Below, one piece after another: positions 37,754-48,108 of a stretch of 64,000 bases of DNA. The position numbers and the translations under genes were made by a program. The DNA is from Pseudodesulfovibrio sp. Its GTDB lineage: Bacteria > Desulfobacterota > Desulfovibrionia > Desulfovibrionales > Desulfovibrionaceae. The stretch spans positions 275,416 through 339,415 of the forward strand of contig JAEINO010000001.1 in NCBI GenBank assembly GCA_016342345.1, given 5' to 3'. Each line of letters begins with the position of its first letter. Within the stretch, counting starts at the first letter, position 1. The notes below the pieces were generated by a model. It had not been told where the DNA came from. It saw only the letters and a list, made by a program, of their open reading frames with translations, and ran no database searches.

Positions 37754-39058
37754 ATGAGCATCCTTCTCTCCGCAGATCAGACACGCCCTCGATTGGTCGT
37801 TCTCGGTCTGGATGGACTGCCGCTCTCGCTGGCTCGACAGCTCGGCACATCACTCCCCAATATCGGCAGACTCGCGGAAAACGCCACAACCGTACGAGCA
37901 GAACTGCCAGAACTCTCACCAGTAAACTGGACCTCGTTTTATACAGGCACAGGACCTGAAGAACATGGTACATTCGGTTTTTCCCGAATGGACCCCGCAA
38001 CCTATCAACTCAGTATCACCGACAGCTCAAACGTAGACACCCTCTCGATTTTCGACAAATTGGGAGACCATGGACTCATTTCACGCATCATCAATCTGCC
38101 TAACACATATCCGGCACGCCCCATACGCGGCATGATCATCGCAGGATTCGTGGCTCACGAACTTGAAAAAGCCGTCCATCCGCCCTTCCTGATCGGAAAA
38201 CTTGCCGAGGCTCGCTACAAACTTGAAGCCGATACCAACAAAGGGGCTAGTGACCTCGAATACCTGCTAAACGAATTGCGCAAAACTCTCAAATCACGAA
38301 TTGCCGCCCTGAACATGCTCTGGCCGGACCTTGCCTGGGATCTTTTTGTCCACGTCTTCACCGAAACAGACCGCCTATTCCATTTTTTCATGGACGCAGT
38401 CCTGCACCAGAACCACCTGCAACATGCTTCATGCATGCAGTTTCTCATGGAATGGGACAATGCCATCGGAGTATTTCTAAATAAATACGATGCACTACCA
38501 GCCCCCAAACGCCTCATTGTCATGGCTGACCACGGATTCACCGAAGTAAAAACCGAAGTCTGCATCAATACATGGCTGAAGCAGCAAGGACTTCTCAAGC
38601 TTGAGGGGGCACCCGCAGATGAGTGGGATGCCACCAGAATATCAAATGAAACCAAAGCCTTTGCCCTTGACCCCGGACGCATCTACATCCACACAACCAA
38701 CCGTTTCGCCCGCGGTTCCGTGAACCAGTCAAAAGTACTGAGCCTGACCACAAGCATCAGAAACAGTTTGATGGACATGACCTTGAACGGTGATCGAATA
38801 ATGGAACATGTCTTCACAGGAAAAGAATTGTACCCCGGTGCTCAATCCGATCAGGTCCCGGATCTTATTTGCCAATCCCGACCAGGATATGATCTCAAGG
38901 CCAAATTCGACCGGAATGAAATATTCGGTTTGCATGGAAGAACAGGAACACATACTGTGGACGGCGCGATCTTCTACGATACTGAGAACAGTCATCCCGA
39001 GCGCATGCGCGACATAGGAGTCACCATTTTGGACCATTTCAACATCTCAAAAAGCTGA
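37754..39058 (+). CDS. Type I phosphodiesterase/nucleotide pyrophosphatase-family protein
   Basis: A 434-residue enzyme of the alkaline phosphatase superfamily. The N-terminus has RLVVLGLDGLPLSLARQLG (first metal Asp), ELSPVNWTSFYTGTGPEEHGTFGF (nucleophile Thr/Ser region) and, near the end, VMADHGFTEVKT (metal ligands DHG) and NEIFGLHGRTGTHT. No signal peptide, so it may be cytoplasmic. The substrate is not clear; relatives include nucleotide pyrophosphatases and phosphoglycerate mutase-like enzymes. The ATG at 37754 with AGGAA upstream is chosen; an earlier in-frame start overlaps the preceding gene by 20 bases. Confidence 0.82.
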   Translation: MSILLSADQTRPRLVVLGLDGLPLSLARQLGTSLPNIGRLAENATTVRAELPELSPVNWTSFYTGTGPEEHGTFGFSRMDPATYQLSITDSSNVDTLSIFDKLGDHGLISRIINLPNTYPARPIRGMIIAGFVAHELEKAVHPPFLIGKLAEARYKLEADTNKGASDLEYLLNELRKTLKSRIAALNMLWPDLAWDLFVHVFTETDRLFHFFMDAVLHQNHLQHASCMQFLMEWDNAIGVFLNKYDALPAPKRLIVMADHGFTEVKTEVCINTWLKQQGLLKLEGAPADEWDATRISNETKAFALDPGRIYIHTTNRFARGSVNQSKVLSLTTSIRNSLMDMTLNGDRIMEHVFTGKELYPGAQSDQVPDLICQSRPGYDLKAKFDRNEIFGLHGRTGTHTVDGAIFYDTENSHPERMRDIGVTILDHFNISKS

Positions 39059-39061
39059 TCC

Positions 39062-41200
39062 ATGAGCATAGACTTCAAAAACGAATTGAACGATGCCCAG
39101 CGCGAAGCTGTGCAGACAACCGAAGGCCCGATACTAGTCATTGCCGGTGCCGGTTCCGGCAAAACGCGCACCATCGTCTATCGGCTGGCCCATCTGGTGG
39201 AACAAGGTATTGACCCCTCCCAGATTCTCCTGTTGACCTTCACCCGCAAGGCCGCACAGGAAATGCTCACCAGAGCCGAAAGTATCCTCGGACGGTCCCT
39301 TCACGGAACCAGTGGTGGTACATTCCATTCATTCGCCTATTCCACGTTACGTCGAAATGCCATGGATATCGGTTTTGACAACGGCTTTACCCTCATGGAT
39401 CGAAGTGACAGCGAATCCATATGCAAAGAAGTCAAGGCGTCCCTCAAACTTGGCAAGGGAGACCGTTCCTACCCCAAGAAAAGCACCCTGCTCGACATGA
39501 TAACCAAGTCACGCAACAAGGAACTGTCCATTGACATCATACTGGAACGCGAAGCCTATCACCTGACTTCCTATCTGGACGACCTCAACGAAATTTCCGA
39601 TGGGTATGCACATTTCAAGCGAAACCACGCCCTTGTCGACTACGACGACCTGCTGTTTCTACTGGACAAGCTCCTCGAAGAAAACGAACCGCTCAGAAAC
39701 CAGCTCCAAGCCAGGTACCGTTACATCATGGTGGACGAATATCAGGACACCAACCTTGTTCAGGCTCGCATAGTCAAGCATCTGGCCGGGAAAAAAGGCA
39801 ATGTCATGGCTGTTGGAGATGATGCCCAATCCATCTATGCTTTCCGCGGTGCCAACGTAGCCAACATCCTCGAATTCCCGAAGATATATGAAAACACCAA
39901 GGTCATCCGCCTTGAAAAGAACTATCGCTCGGTGCAGCCTATTCTCGATCTGACCAACGAAATACTCAAAGGCGCGGCAACCAAGTTCGACAAGACCCTC
40001 TATTCCGATCTCAAAAGCGACAAGCTGCCAGAGGTGGTCTATCCGCTGAGCGACCAGACCCAGGCACGACTGGTCGTGGACCAAATACTGGAATTCAAAC
40101 GCAAATACTCACTCCACGATGTAGCCGTCCTGTTCAGGGCCGGATACCAGTCCTTCCCGCTGGAAGTGGCACTGACCCGTGTTGGAATCGATTACCAGAA
40201 GTACGGTGGAATCCGTTTTCACGAGGCCGCCCATATCAAGGACGTCCTCTCCTACCTTCGCCTCATCGTGAACCCACACGACCTCATGGCCTGGCAACGC
40301 GCTCTGGACCACATCAAGGGTGTCGGCCCAAAAACCGTGGCAAAGATTTACAAGGCCGTGCATTCCGGCGACGAGAAATACATGGCAACCATGCAAAAAA
40401 AACATGAAATGCTACAGGAACTCCTGAACGAACTGAATGCACTCAGAGCAGCCCCGCCAAAACCATCGGCCATCCTTGAACGAGTCCTGGCCTTCTACCA
40501 GCCCATACTGATCGACAAATACCCGGACGACTACCCAAAACGTCAGGCAGGACTTGAACAATTGAGCCAGATTGCCGTAAACTATAGCGATATGGATCAA
40601 CTTCTGGGCGATCTCAGCCTCGATGGCAACCCGGACGAGGAAAAACGCAAGGAAAACGCAGTGGTACTATCCACAGTCCACTCTGCCAAAGGACTCGAAT
40701 GGAGTGCGGTAATCATTATCGATCTGGTGGAAGACCGTTTCCCGTCAAAAAGAGCCATGCAACGGGCCGAAGACCTGGAAGAAGAACGCCGGCTCATGTA
40801 CGTTGCCTGCACCCGCGCAAAGCAATGCCTCAAACTTTTCGTTCCCAGTTCGGCCTACAATCGCTTCAACGGGATGTCAGAGCCCACATTACCCAGCCCG
40901 TTCGTGCTGGAACTGCCTCACACGGTTTTTGACAGGCTCAACGAGTCCTATGGCGGCGGACTTGAAAAGAAACAAACCAAAACACATCAAGCAACAACTC
41001 ACGGCCTCACATCCCACGCAACCGATGACGCCAAACCATCCACCAAAACCAAAATTGACCCGTCCAAACTGGGATTTTGCAAACACAAGATTTTCGGCAA
41101 GGGAAAAATCATCTCCCATGTCGAACCCAACAAATACAAAGTGAACTTCCCCGGATTCGGCCTCAAGGTCATCATCGGGGACTATCTTGAATTATTATAA
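39062..41200 (+). CDS. UvrD/Rep-type ATP-dependent DNA helicase
   Basis: A superfamily 1A 3'-5' DNA helicase of 712 residues, used in nucleotide-excision or mismatch repair, or in replication restart. The motif order is complete: Q-motif LNDAQREAVQTTEGPI, Walker A VIAGAGSGKTRTIVYRL, motif Ia LLTFTRKAAQEM, DExx box VDEYQDTN, motif III VGDDAQSIYAFRGA, motif IV RLEKNYRSVQPI, and motif V STVHSAKGLEWSAVI with VI RRLMYVACTRAK. The C-terminal 50 residues after a low-complexity KTHQATTHG linker (KHKIFGKGKIISHVEPNKYKV) form the small Tudor-like domain of PcrA/UvrD. UvrD, PcrA and Rep cannot be told apart safely. Confidence 0.9.
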   Translation: MSIDFKNELNDAQREAVQTTEGPILVIAGAGSGKTRTIVYRLAHLVEQGIDPSQILLLTFTRKAAQEMLTRAESILGRSLHGTSGGTFHSFAYSTLRRNAMDIGFDNGFTLMDRSDSESICKEVKASLKLGKGDRSYPKKSTLLDMITKSRNKELSIDIILEREAYHLTSYLDDLNEISDGYAHFKRNHALVDYDDLLFLLDKLLEENEPLRNQLQARYRYIMVDEYQDTNLVQARIVKHLAGKKGNVMAVGDDAQSIYAFRGANVANILEFPKIYENTKVIRLEKNYRSVQPILDLTNEILKGAATKFDKTLYSDLKSDKLPEVVYPLSDQTQARLVVDQILEFKRKYSLHDVAVLFRAGYQSFPLEVALTRVGIDYQKYGGIRFHEAAHIKDVLSYLRLIVNPHDLMAWQRALDHIKGVGPKTVAKIYKAVHSGDEKYMATMQKKHEMLQELLNELNALRAAPPKPSAILERVLAFYQPILIDKYPDDYPKRQAGLEQLSQIAVNYSDMDQLLGDLSLDGNPDEEKRKENAVVLSTVHSAKGLEWSAVIIIDLVEDRFPSKRAMQRAEDLEEERRLMYVACTRAKQCLKLFVPSSAYNRFNGMSEPTLPSPFVLELPHTVFDRLNESYGGGLEKKQTKTHQATTHGLTSHATDDAKPSTKTKIDPSKLGFCKHKIFGKGKIISHVEPNKYKVNFPGFGLKVIIGDYLELL

Positions 41201-41224
41201 TACAAAGACTTATTGAGATTAATC

Positions 41225-42172
41225 ATGAAAAGCGAAGAACAATTCCTTGAACTCATCGACAGTTATTTCCCACGCGACCATGAATTCCTCAAACTTGGTC
41301 GCGGAGACGATTGCGCTGTCATAAGCGGATCAAAAGACCTCTGCGTATCATCCGACCTCTTCCTTGAAGACGTTCACTTCAGGCATGACTATTTCTCTGC
41401 CGAAGATATCGGGTACAAGGCCCTTGCCGTAAATCTCAGCGACATCGCAGGCATGGGGGCCAAACCAATAGCCTTCACCATGGATCTCATGGTTCCAACC
41501 GACCTGGATGAGGAATTCTGGAACAAATTCCTCAAGAGCATGTCCATGCTTGCCAAACAAAATGACATGGCCCTTGCCGGCGGCGATCTGAGCCGCGCCG
41601 ACAAGTTTGGTGTCAGCATCTCTATTTTCGGCGTTGCCGGTGGTTCAGGACAATTTCTGACAAGAGGAAAATGCAAACCAGGCGACACCCTGTTTACCGT
41701 CGGCGACCTGGGTTTGGCCAGAGCCGGGCTCATGACCCTTGAAGCCTTTGGTGCCAAAGGAAAGGAAATCTTTCCTTCTGCCATCCGTGCCCATCTTCGC
41801 CCCAAACCCAAGGTACTCATTGGCTCCCTGCTCAATGCTGCCGGAGTCCGAGGACTTATGGACATATCCGATGGCCTTGCACGAGACCTGCCCCGCTTCC
41901 TCGGTCCCGACCTGGGCGCACACCTGACAATTCCAGCCAGCAGCCTCAACGGGAATGTGGTTGCTTTTGCTCTGGGTGTGAACACCGACCCTGTCGAGGT
42001 GGCCGTTCTCGGAGGTGAAGACTATGCCTTGCTCGGCGCAGTGGCACCAGATGATCTGGAAAAGGCGACTAGCGTTCCAGACATGACTATCATTGGCACC
42101 GTAACAGAATCCACGGGCCTGATCGTCAACGGAAAGCCCTTTGTCGCAACAGGATTCGATCATTTCAACTAA
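41225..42172 (+). CDS. thiL: Thiamine-monophosphate kinase
   Basis: Phosphorylates thiamine monophosphate to thiamine pyrophosphate with ATP and Mg2+. The 315-residue protein shows LKLGRGDDCAVISG, VHFRHDYFSAEDIGYKALAVNLSDIAGMGA, the family's central AxGDLSR (LAGGDLSRADKFGVS), MDISDGLARDLPRFL and VLGGEDYALLGAV near the end. The ATG at 41225 is chosen over an in-frame TTG at 41213. Located between uvrD and a TrmO-like gene; this is not a thi operon, which must lie elsewhere. Confidence 0.94.
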   Translation: MKSEEQFLELIDSYFPRDHEFLKLGRGDDCAVISGSKDLCVSSDLFLEDVHFRHDYFSAEDIGYKALAVNLSDIAGMGAKPIAFTMDLMVPTDLDEEFWNKFLKSMSMLAKQNDMALAGGDLSRADKFGVSISIFGVAGGSGQFLTRGKCKPGDTLFTVGDLGLARAGLMTLEAFGAKGKEIFPSAIRAHLRPKPKVLIGSLLNAAGVRGLMDISDGLARDLPRFLGPDLGAHLTIPASSLNGNVVAFALGVNTDPVEVAVLGGEDYALLGAVAPDDLEKATSVPDMTIIGTVTESTGLIVNGKPFVATGFDHFN

Positions 42173-42186
42173 TGACGGGAGATACC

Positions 42187-42594
42187 ATGGACCAGACCTT
42201 GAAAATCATCGGGTATGTTCGTTCCGAAATCAAAGACATCAATTCTGCCCCCAAAATGGAAAATGAACCAGGTGCGGTTCAGGTACGACTTGAACTTGAT
42301 CCTGAATACATGGAAGCCATGGACGCACTTGCCCCCGGTTGTGAACTGGACCTGTTCACATGGCTCCATAAGGCAGACCGCAGTACGCTCAAAGTTCACC
42401 CCAGAGGCAACAAGGCTCTCCCCAAACGAGGAGTCTTTGCCACCCGCTCTCCGGACAGACCAAATCCAATAGGCTTGCATCGAGTTACAATTGTCGCCAT
42501 TGAAACTCCGACAACACTCATAGTCGCCCCGCTTGAAGTTATTGACGGCACACCAATCATCGACATCAAGTCAAAACCCAACAAAACCAAATAA
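42187..42594 (+). CDS. TrmO/TsaA-like tRNA methyltransferase family protein
   Basis: A 135-residue member of the YaeB/TrmO family; E. coli TrmO methylates the t6A base at position 37 of tRNA-Thr with SAM. The sequence shows KIIGYVRSEIKDINSAPKM, LAPGCELDLFTWLHKADRS, RGVFATRSPDRPNPIGLHRV and IDGTPIIDIK, the core motif of the family. GGGAGA lies five bases before the ATG. It is shorter than E. coli TrmO, lacking the C-terminal domain, as in many bacteria. Interestingly, tsaE, part of the t6A pathway, is also in the window. Confidence 0.88.
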   Translation: MDQTLKIIGYVRSEIKDINSAPKMENEPGAVQVRLELDPEYMEAMDALAPGCELDLFTWLHKADRSTLKVHPRGNKALPKRGVFATRSPDRPNPIGLHRVTIVAIETPTTLIVAPLEVIDGTPIIDIKSKPNKTK

Positions 42595-42595
42595 C

Positions 42596-43459
42596 ATGAA
42601 TCATTTCGAGGCAGTTGAAACCTCGGGCGACAATCACGTTGCCGGATGGGTGAAAACAACTGACGGCGTCAGGCTTTGGGTCAATGTCCAAGGCCAGGGA
42701 CGTCCCCTTGTCTTTGTCCACGGATGGACCATGAGTTCCTTATTCTGGAAACGTCAGGCCCCCCTCTCGGAGTCGCTACAGATCATCACGATTGATCTTC
42801 GAGGACATGGATTTTCTCAATCAACTCTTCGCGGGCACTCCATTCCCCGCTACGCCCGTGATATATACGAAGTCGTCACCGCACTGGGACTCACGGATAT
42901 CATGCTCATCGGCTGGTCCATGGGCGGATCAGTGGTTATGGACTACTGGCAGCAATTCAACAATGACAGGCTCTCCTCCATCGGCCTTGTTGAAACCGGA
43001 CCGTGCCCCATGTCCGCCGCCCCCTGGAACCTACACCGGTACCACGGACACAAGATCGAAGCATTAAGGGAAGACCTTGCCCGAATGACACACAATCGAA
43101 AAACCTTTGGCAAAAACTTTGTAAACAACATGTTTCTGTCAAGAAAGGCCCCCTCAGATGCCTTGAAATGGATGACTTCAGAACACATGAAGGTAACCGA
43201 TCAAACGGCAACTACGATTTATGAGGATTACATCCAGCGGGATTATACCAGTATCCTGCCAACCCTCACACTCCCTGCCCTCGTTGTCCAAGGTCGCTCC
43301 GATCAGTCATGCTACGGCGCCTCAACGGGACGTTATGTGGCTGGGTCCCTGCCAGACTCCAGACTTGTCATTCTTGATAAAAGCGGCCACCTGCCTTTCT
43401 ATGAGGAAGCCGAAGCATTCAACGATACAGTCACCCAATTTCTCAGCGACTCCAATTGA
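42596..43459 (+). CDS. Alpha/beta-fold hydrolase
   Basis: A 287-residue alpha/beta hydrolase of the haloalkane-dehalogenase/esterase superfamily. Motifs: LVFVHGWTMSSLFWKRQ (oxyanion loop), ITIDLRGHGFSQS, the nucleophile elbow MLIGWSMGGSVVMDYW (Ser about residue 108), and later VVQGRSDQSCYG (acid) and LDKSGHLPFYEEAE (His). The catalytic triad is thus complete. The substrate is unknown; resemblance to non-heme chloroperoxidase/esterase members is general. It starts one base after the TrmO-like stop and is followed by a terminator. Confidence 0.88.
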   Translation: MNHFEAVETSGDNHVAGWVKTTDGVRLWVNVQGQGRPLVFVHGWTMSSLFWKRQAPLSESLQIITIDLRGHGFSQSTLRGHSIPRYARDIYEVVTALGLTDIMLIGWSMGGSVVMDYWQQFNNDRLSSIGLVETGPCPMSAAPWNLHRYHGHKIEALREDLARMTHNRKTFGKNFVNNMFLSRKAPSDALKWMTSEHMKVTDQTATTIYEDYIQRDYTSILPTLTLPALVVQGRSDQSCYGASTGRYVAGSLPDSRLVILDKSGHLPFYEEAEAFNDTVTQFLSDSN

Positions 43460-43481
43460 CCGTGCCGTTCATCAAACAAAA

Positions 43482-43512
43482 AAAGCCCGATCCACAGTGT
43501 GAATCGGGCTTT
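43482..43512. terminator. Bidirectional terminator between the hydrolase and the DUF2179 gene
   Basis: Hairpin aaagcccgat / atcgggcttt with A-run on the left and T-run on the right, between two convergent genes. Confidence 0.9.
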
Positions 43513-43526
43513 ATCGTTCTCATGCG

Positions 43527-44099
43527 CTAAAATTGCGGTACAAGCCGTTTTATCGGCCCGAATATTTTCGAAACACGACTCCCTGACGGACTGCAAACAG
43601 CACTGACTCCCCCGGCAGTCTCAAAGGTATAAAAAAGTTCGGGATCAATACTACGGGCAACCGTCAGAACATTCTTCATGTCCTTGCGCTTGCATACAAC
43701 AAATTGAACCGTTACCGGTCCATCGGACCCTTCCCCTGCAACTGTGGTAATACCAAACCCTGTATCACGAACTGCCTGGGCAATGTCTGCGCCCTTCCAT
43801 GCACTGATGATACGCACCACGACATTTCCAAGCGCAAGCTTCTTTTCCGCCATGATGCCAACCACATTGCCACAGGCAAAACCAACGGCATAGCAAACAC
43901 CGAGAAATGGCTCTTCTCCCACCTTGAGCAACACAGCAGAAGTGCCGAAAATCCACAATCCCATCTCCAGGCATCCCAGACAAAAAGCCGCCCTGGATTC
44001 CCCAAGCACGGTTACCATTGTCCGAACTGTGCCCAAAGTCAGCACGGTCACTTCTGCGAGAAATATAAGTATCCCTAAAATAAGAACTTGTTCAGTCAT
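43527..44099 (-). CDS. DUF5698/DUF2179 membrane protein (UPF0316-like)
   Basis: A 190-residue protein with three N-terminal hydrophobic segments (about 6-30, 38-60 and 65-90; ILGILIFLAEVTVLTLGTVRTM is the first) and a soluble C-terminal DUF2179 domain (VTTVAGEGSDGPVTVQFVVCKRKDMKNVLTVARSIDPELFYTFE). This is the UPF0316 arrangement of the small-membrane YebE/YitT-related families; function unknown. It precedes ilvC by 132 bases on the same strand but a terminator lies between, so they are not one unit. Confidence 0.83.
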   Translation of the reverse strand: MTEQVLILGILIFLAEVTVLTLGTVRTMVTVLGESRAAFCLGCLEMGLWIFGTSAVLLKVGEEPFLGVCYAVGFACGNVVGIMAEKKLALGNVVVRIISAWKGADIAQAVRDTGFGITTVAGEGSDGPVTVQFVVCKRKDMKNVLTVARSIDPELFYTFETAGGVSAVCSPSGSRVSKIFGPIKRLVPQF

Positions 44100-44178
44100 T
44101 TGTTTCCCTCAAATATAAAAATAGAGAGGGAGATTTATAGTCGTTTACCTGCCGGGTCAAGCTAAAAATGCAAAAAAA

Positions 44179-44207
44179 AATGGCAACCTCGAAATGAGGC
44201 CGCCATT
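44179..44207 (-). terminator. Intrinsic terminator after ilvC
   Basis: Stem aatggc / gccatt with an inner cctc/gagg stem and a small internal loop, followed by ten Ts on the minus strand, 25 bases after the ilvC stop. Confidence 0.88.
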
Positions 44208-44231
44208 ATGTTTTCAGTTTGATAAAACTAA

Positions 44232-45248
<1,017 letters not shown>

Positions 45249-45289
45249 CTAAGGGACACATTTTCATGGATATATAAACATGCGTAAAA

Positions 45290-45321
45290 ACCGGGCAAAG
45301 GGCAGATGCCCTCGACCCGGT
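45290..45321 (-). terminator. Terminator- or attenuator-like hairpin between ilvN and ilvC
   Basis: Nested inverted repeat: accggg / cccggt outside, gggca / tgccc inside, followed by five Ts on the minus strand. It sits 19 bases after ilvN and 69 bases before ilvC and could end or partly stop transcription between them. Confidence 0.6.
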
Positions 45322-45339
45322 GCATCGCTAGATTGTATA

Positions 45340-45837
45340 TTATAGGTCGAACTGCATGGAACGTTGCATGGCAACATTGCCGCTACGAGCTATCTCCTTG
45401 ATTCCGAAACGAGTGAGCAAGTGGACCAAAGGACTTATCTTTCCCTGATCACCTGTGACTTCAAGGGTCAACTCATCGACGCTGACGTCTACAACCTTGC
45501 ACCTGAAGATGTCAACAATACGCAGAATCTCGGCGCGCTTGGAATCCTCGGCATTGACCTTGAGCAAAACCATTTCACGATCAACAGACTTCAGATCAGT
45601 GAGATCCTTAACTTTTATCGTGGGAACAAGCTTACGAAGCTGCTTGACAATCTGCTCAATAATCTGATCGTCGCCCTCGGCAACAATGGTCATCATCGAA
45701 ACGCCCTTCTCAAGCGTAGGTGCAACGTTCAAGGAATAAATGTTGAATCCGCGTCCGCTAAACAAACCGACCACACGGGAAAGAACCCCCGGTTCATTTT
45801 CAACCATCACGGAAAGTGTATGCTTTTTCATCGTCAT
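45340..45837 (-). CDS. ilvN: Acetolactate synthase regulatory subunit
   Basis: Small regulatory subunit that activates the catalytic subunit and confers feedback inhibition by valine. The 165-residue protein has an N-terminal ACT domain (TLSVMVENEPGVLSRVVGLFSGRGFNIYSLNV) and a C-terminal regulatory domain (DLTDLKSVDREMVLLKVN, IVDIFRCKVVDVS, ITGDQGKI-like TGDQGKISPL). Length is standard. It follows the catalytic subunit gene by four bases on the minus strand. Confidence 0.94.
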   Translation of the reverse strand: MTMKKHTLSVMVENEPGVLSRVVGLFSGRGFNIYSLNVAPTLEKGVSMMTIVAEGDDQIIEQIVKQLRKLVPTIKVKDLTDLKSVDREMVLLKVNAEDSKRAEILRIVDIFRCKVVDVSVDELTLEVTGDQGKISPLVHLLTRFGIKEIARSGNVAMQRSMQFDL

Positions 45838-45841
45838 TCTC

Positions 45842-47533
45842 CTAAACGAGCAACATCTCGGTCAATGATGCTCCGGCCGGGACCATCGGGTACACATTCT
45901 CTTCCCTCTCGACGCGAATATCGATGATTACCGGCTTATCCGAGGCAAAAGCTTCGCGTAGAGTCGATTCAACATCTTTCTTTTCTGTCACACGGTAACC
46001 ATCGGCCCCATAGGCTTCGGCCAGTTTCACAAAATCAGGTTGCGCGTCGAGGCACGTCTCGCAATAGTTCTTCTCATAGAAAAGTTCCTGCCACTGGCGA
46101 ACCATACCGAGATAGCCGTTATTAAGTATGACAATTTTTACGGGAAGCTTGTTACATACCACGGTCATCATTTCCTGGATGCACATCTGGATGGAACCAT
46201 CGCCCGCAATATCAATGACCAGTTTGTCCGGGAAGGCTCGCTGAGCGCCCATGGCCGCAGGGAACCCATATCCCATGGTACCCAGACCTCCTGATGTCAA
46301 CAAGGTGTTGGGTTTGGTGTATTTGTAAAACTGAGCCGCCCACATCTGGTTCTGCCCCACCTCTGTGGCGATAATGGCATCACCTTTGGTAATTTCATAA
46401 ATCTTTTCAACCACATACTGTGGCTTAATGGTGTCGCTCGAATCGTCGTAAGTCAACGGATGTTCGATTCCCCATGTCTGTACCTGATCAACCCACGCCT
46501 TGTGGCTCCCAAACCAATCAAAGTCACCCAAAGTCGCTTCAGTCTCCTTCTTGAGAGCGGCCAATGCAGACTTGCAGTCCGCAACCAATGGCACATGAAC
46601 GGACACGTTCTTCTGGATGGATGTCGGATCAATATCAATATGAACTATTGTCGCATTGGGAGCAAAAGTGTCCACCTTTCCTGTCACACGATCATCAAAA
46701 CGAGCACCCACAGCCAAGAGGAGATCACAGTTGTTTACTGCCATGTTGGCTGCATACGTACCATGCATGCCGAGCATGCCCAGAAACAGGTCGTCATCGC
46801 CGGGAAATGCTCCCAACCCCATAAGAGTTGAAGTGACCGGTATGTTGAGCTGGCGACCCAGCCAAGTCAATTCCTCGTGACTACCGGACGAAATCACTCC
46901 ACCACCGGAATAAATCAACGGTTTCTTGGCCTTCTTGAGCAGCTTGACAACCTTGCGGACCTGCCCAATATGCGGTTTGCTGGTGGGGTTGTAACTACGC
47001 ATTTTGACCTCTTCAGGATACTTGAACTCAGTCACCTGACTCATGAGATCCTTGGGAAGATCAACCAGAACCGGACCGGGACGTCCTGAGCGGGCCAAAT
47101 AAAAGGCCTGCTTGATCGTCCCGGCCAGTTCTTCAATATTCTGGACCAGGTAATTGTGCTTTGTGCACGGTCTGGTAATACCGACAATATCCACTTCCTG
47201 AAATGCATCATTACCAATCAACACCCGTGGGACCTGGCCGGTAAAAATGACAACCGGAATAGAATCCATATACGCCGTGGCAATACCGGTAACGGCATTT
47301 GTAGCACCAGGGCCGGAGGTGACTAGACAGACCCCTACCAGCCCTGTTGCACGGGCATATCCGTCCGCAGCATGAATGGCACCCTGTTCGTGGCGCACCA
47401 GAATATGCTCGACAGAGGATTTGGGTATCGCATCATATATGTCAATCACGGCTCCACCAGGGAAACCGAACATGACATCAACTCCTTCTTTTTCCAGACA
47501 CTTGAGCAGAATCTGGGCCCCGGTCAATTTCAT
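45842..47533 (-). CDS. ilvB: Acetolactate synthase catalytic subunit
   Basis: Thiamine-pyrophosphate enzyme that makes acetolactate or acetohydroxybutyrate for valine/leucine/isoleucine. The 563-residue protein begins [19 protein letters not shown]. It shows [17 protein letters not shown] and the PP-binding glutamate region [19 protein letters not shown]. It also has [31 protein letters not shown] and the TPP-binding signature [26 protein letters not shown]...[22 protein letters not shown] lies seven bases before the ATG. It is downstream of DUF465 and directly ahead of ilvN. Confidence 0.96.
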   Translation of the reverse strand: MKLTGAQILLKCLEKEGVDVMFGFPGGAVIDIYDAIPKSSVEHILVRHEQGAIHAADGYARATGLVGVCLVTSGPGATNAVTGIATAYMDSIPVVIFTGQVPRVLIGNDAFQEVDIVGITRPCTKHNYLVQNIEELAGTIKQAFYLARSGRPGPVLVDLPKDLMSQVTEFKYPEEVKMRSYNPTSKPHIGQVRKVVKLLKKAKKPLIYSGGGVISSGSHEELTWLGRQLNIPVTSTLMGLGAFPGDDDLFLGMLGMHGTYAANMAVNNCDLLLAVGARFDDRVTGKVDTFAPNATIVHIDIDPTSIQKNVSVHVPLVADCKSALAALKKETEATLGDFDWFGSHKAWVDQVQTWGIEHPLTYDDSSDTIKPQYVVEKIYEITKGDAIIATEVGQNQMWAAQFYKYTKPNTLLTSGGLGTMGYGFPAAMGAQRAFPDKLVIDIAGDGSIQMCIQEMMTVVCNKLPVKIVILNNGYLGMVRQWQELFYEKNYCETCLDAQPDFVKLAEAYGADGYRVTEKKDVESTLREAFASDKPVIIDIRVEREENVYPMVPAGASLTEMLLV

Positions 47534-47534
47534 C

Positions 47535-47765
47535 TTAGGCCTCCGCTGTACGATATTTATCAAGCAAGCCCAGCAGCTTTGTCTTGCCTGCAAGCTTCTT
47601 TTTCTTCAGTTCCTTGATTTCCTGTGTCTCGGTAGGAGATATGTATGTCTTGGATTCAAGCTTCTCCAACATTTTTCCGTATCCTACATGCTGATCCCAT
47701 AGAGCCTTCAATTCCGGGTCTTCTGCCTCATGCATCTGGATGAGTTCAAGTTCTTTGGCTTCCAT
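47535..47765 (-). CDS. DUF465 (YdcH-like) small helical protein
   Basis: A 76-residue helical protein with the DUF465 signature ([25 protein letters not shown] and [23 protein letters not shown]). The C-terminal KKKKLAGK motif is the family hallmark. Function unknown; such proteins are common in proteobacteria. The ATG at 47765 follows AAGGAGC; 19 further in-frame codons upstream are unlikely coding. The stop is one base from the ilvB start, so it is tied to the ilv operon. Confidence 0.82.
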   Translation of the reverse strand: MEAKELELIQMHEAEDPELKALWDQHVGYGKMLEKLESKTYISPTETQEIKELKKKKLAGKTKLLGLLDKYRTAEA

Positions 47766-47785
47766 GTACCGCTCCTTTTTTACGG

Positions 47786-48094
47786 TTATCGCGAAATTCC
47801 GTCGGGAACCAAAACTTCCCAATCCGGTTCTACCGCCGATTTTATAGCCAGAAGTTTCTTTCGGCTGGAAAAACCTGCCTCCATAACAACCTGACTCTTC
47901 TTCTTTTTTAACAGTTTCGCCACATACACCACAAGAGCTTTATTAGCTTTATTGTCCACGGCCGGTGCGTTCAGGCAGATCTTGACACAATTCTGATACA
48001 GACCTGCCAACCCGTTTTTTCGGGCTCCAGGCTGTACCCATACAGCGATCCGCCATCCACCAACGACTTTGCTGACAAACTCTGGTTGAAAAAT
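47786..48094 (-). CDS. DUF167 (YggU-like) protein, probable AUU start
   Basis: A small basic DUF167 protein. From the AUU at 48094 the product is 102 residues: FQPEFVSKVVGGWRIAVW, then the family signature WVQPGARKNGLAGLYQ and APAVDNKANKALVVYVAKLL, then KKKKSQVV. Between the preceding in-frame TGA and the conserved WVQPGA motif there is no ATG, GTG or TTG. The AUU, seven bases after an AAGGCGGGA, is the only plausible start; a TTG at 48010 would cut off the conserved front. It lies between DUF465 and the DivIVA-like gene. Confidence 0.8.
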   Translation of the reverse strand: MFQPEFVSKVVGGWRIAVWVQPGARKNGLAGLYQNCVKICLNAPAVDNKANKALVVYVAKLLKKKKSQVVMEAGFSSRKKLLAIKSAVEPDWEVLVPDGISR

Positions 48095-48108
48095 ATGGCT
48101 ATCCCGCC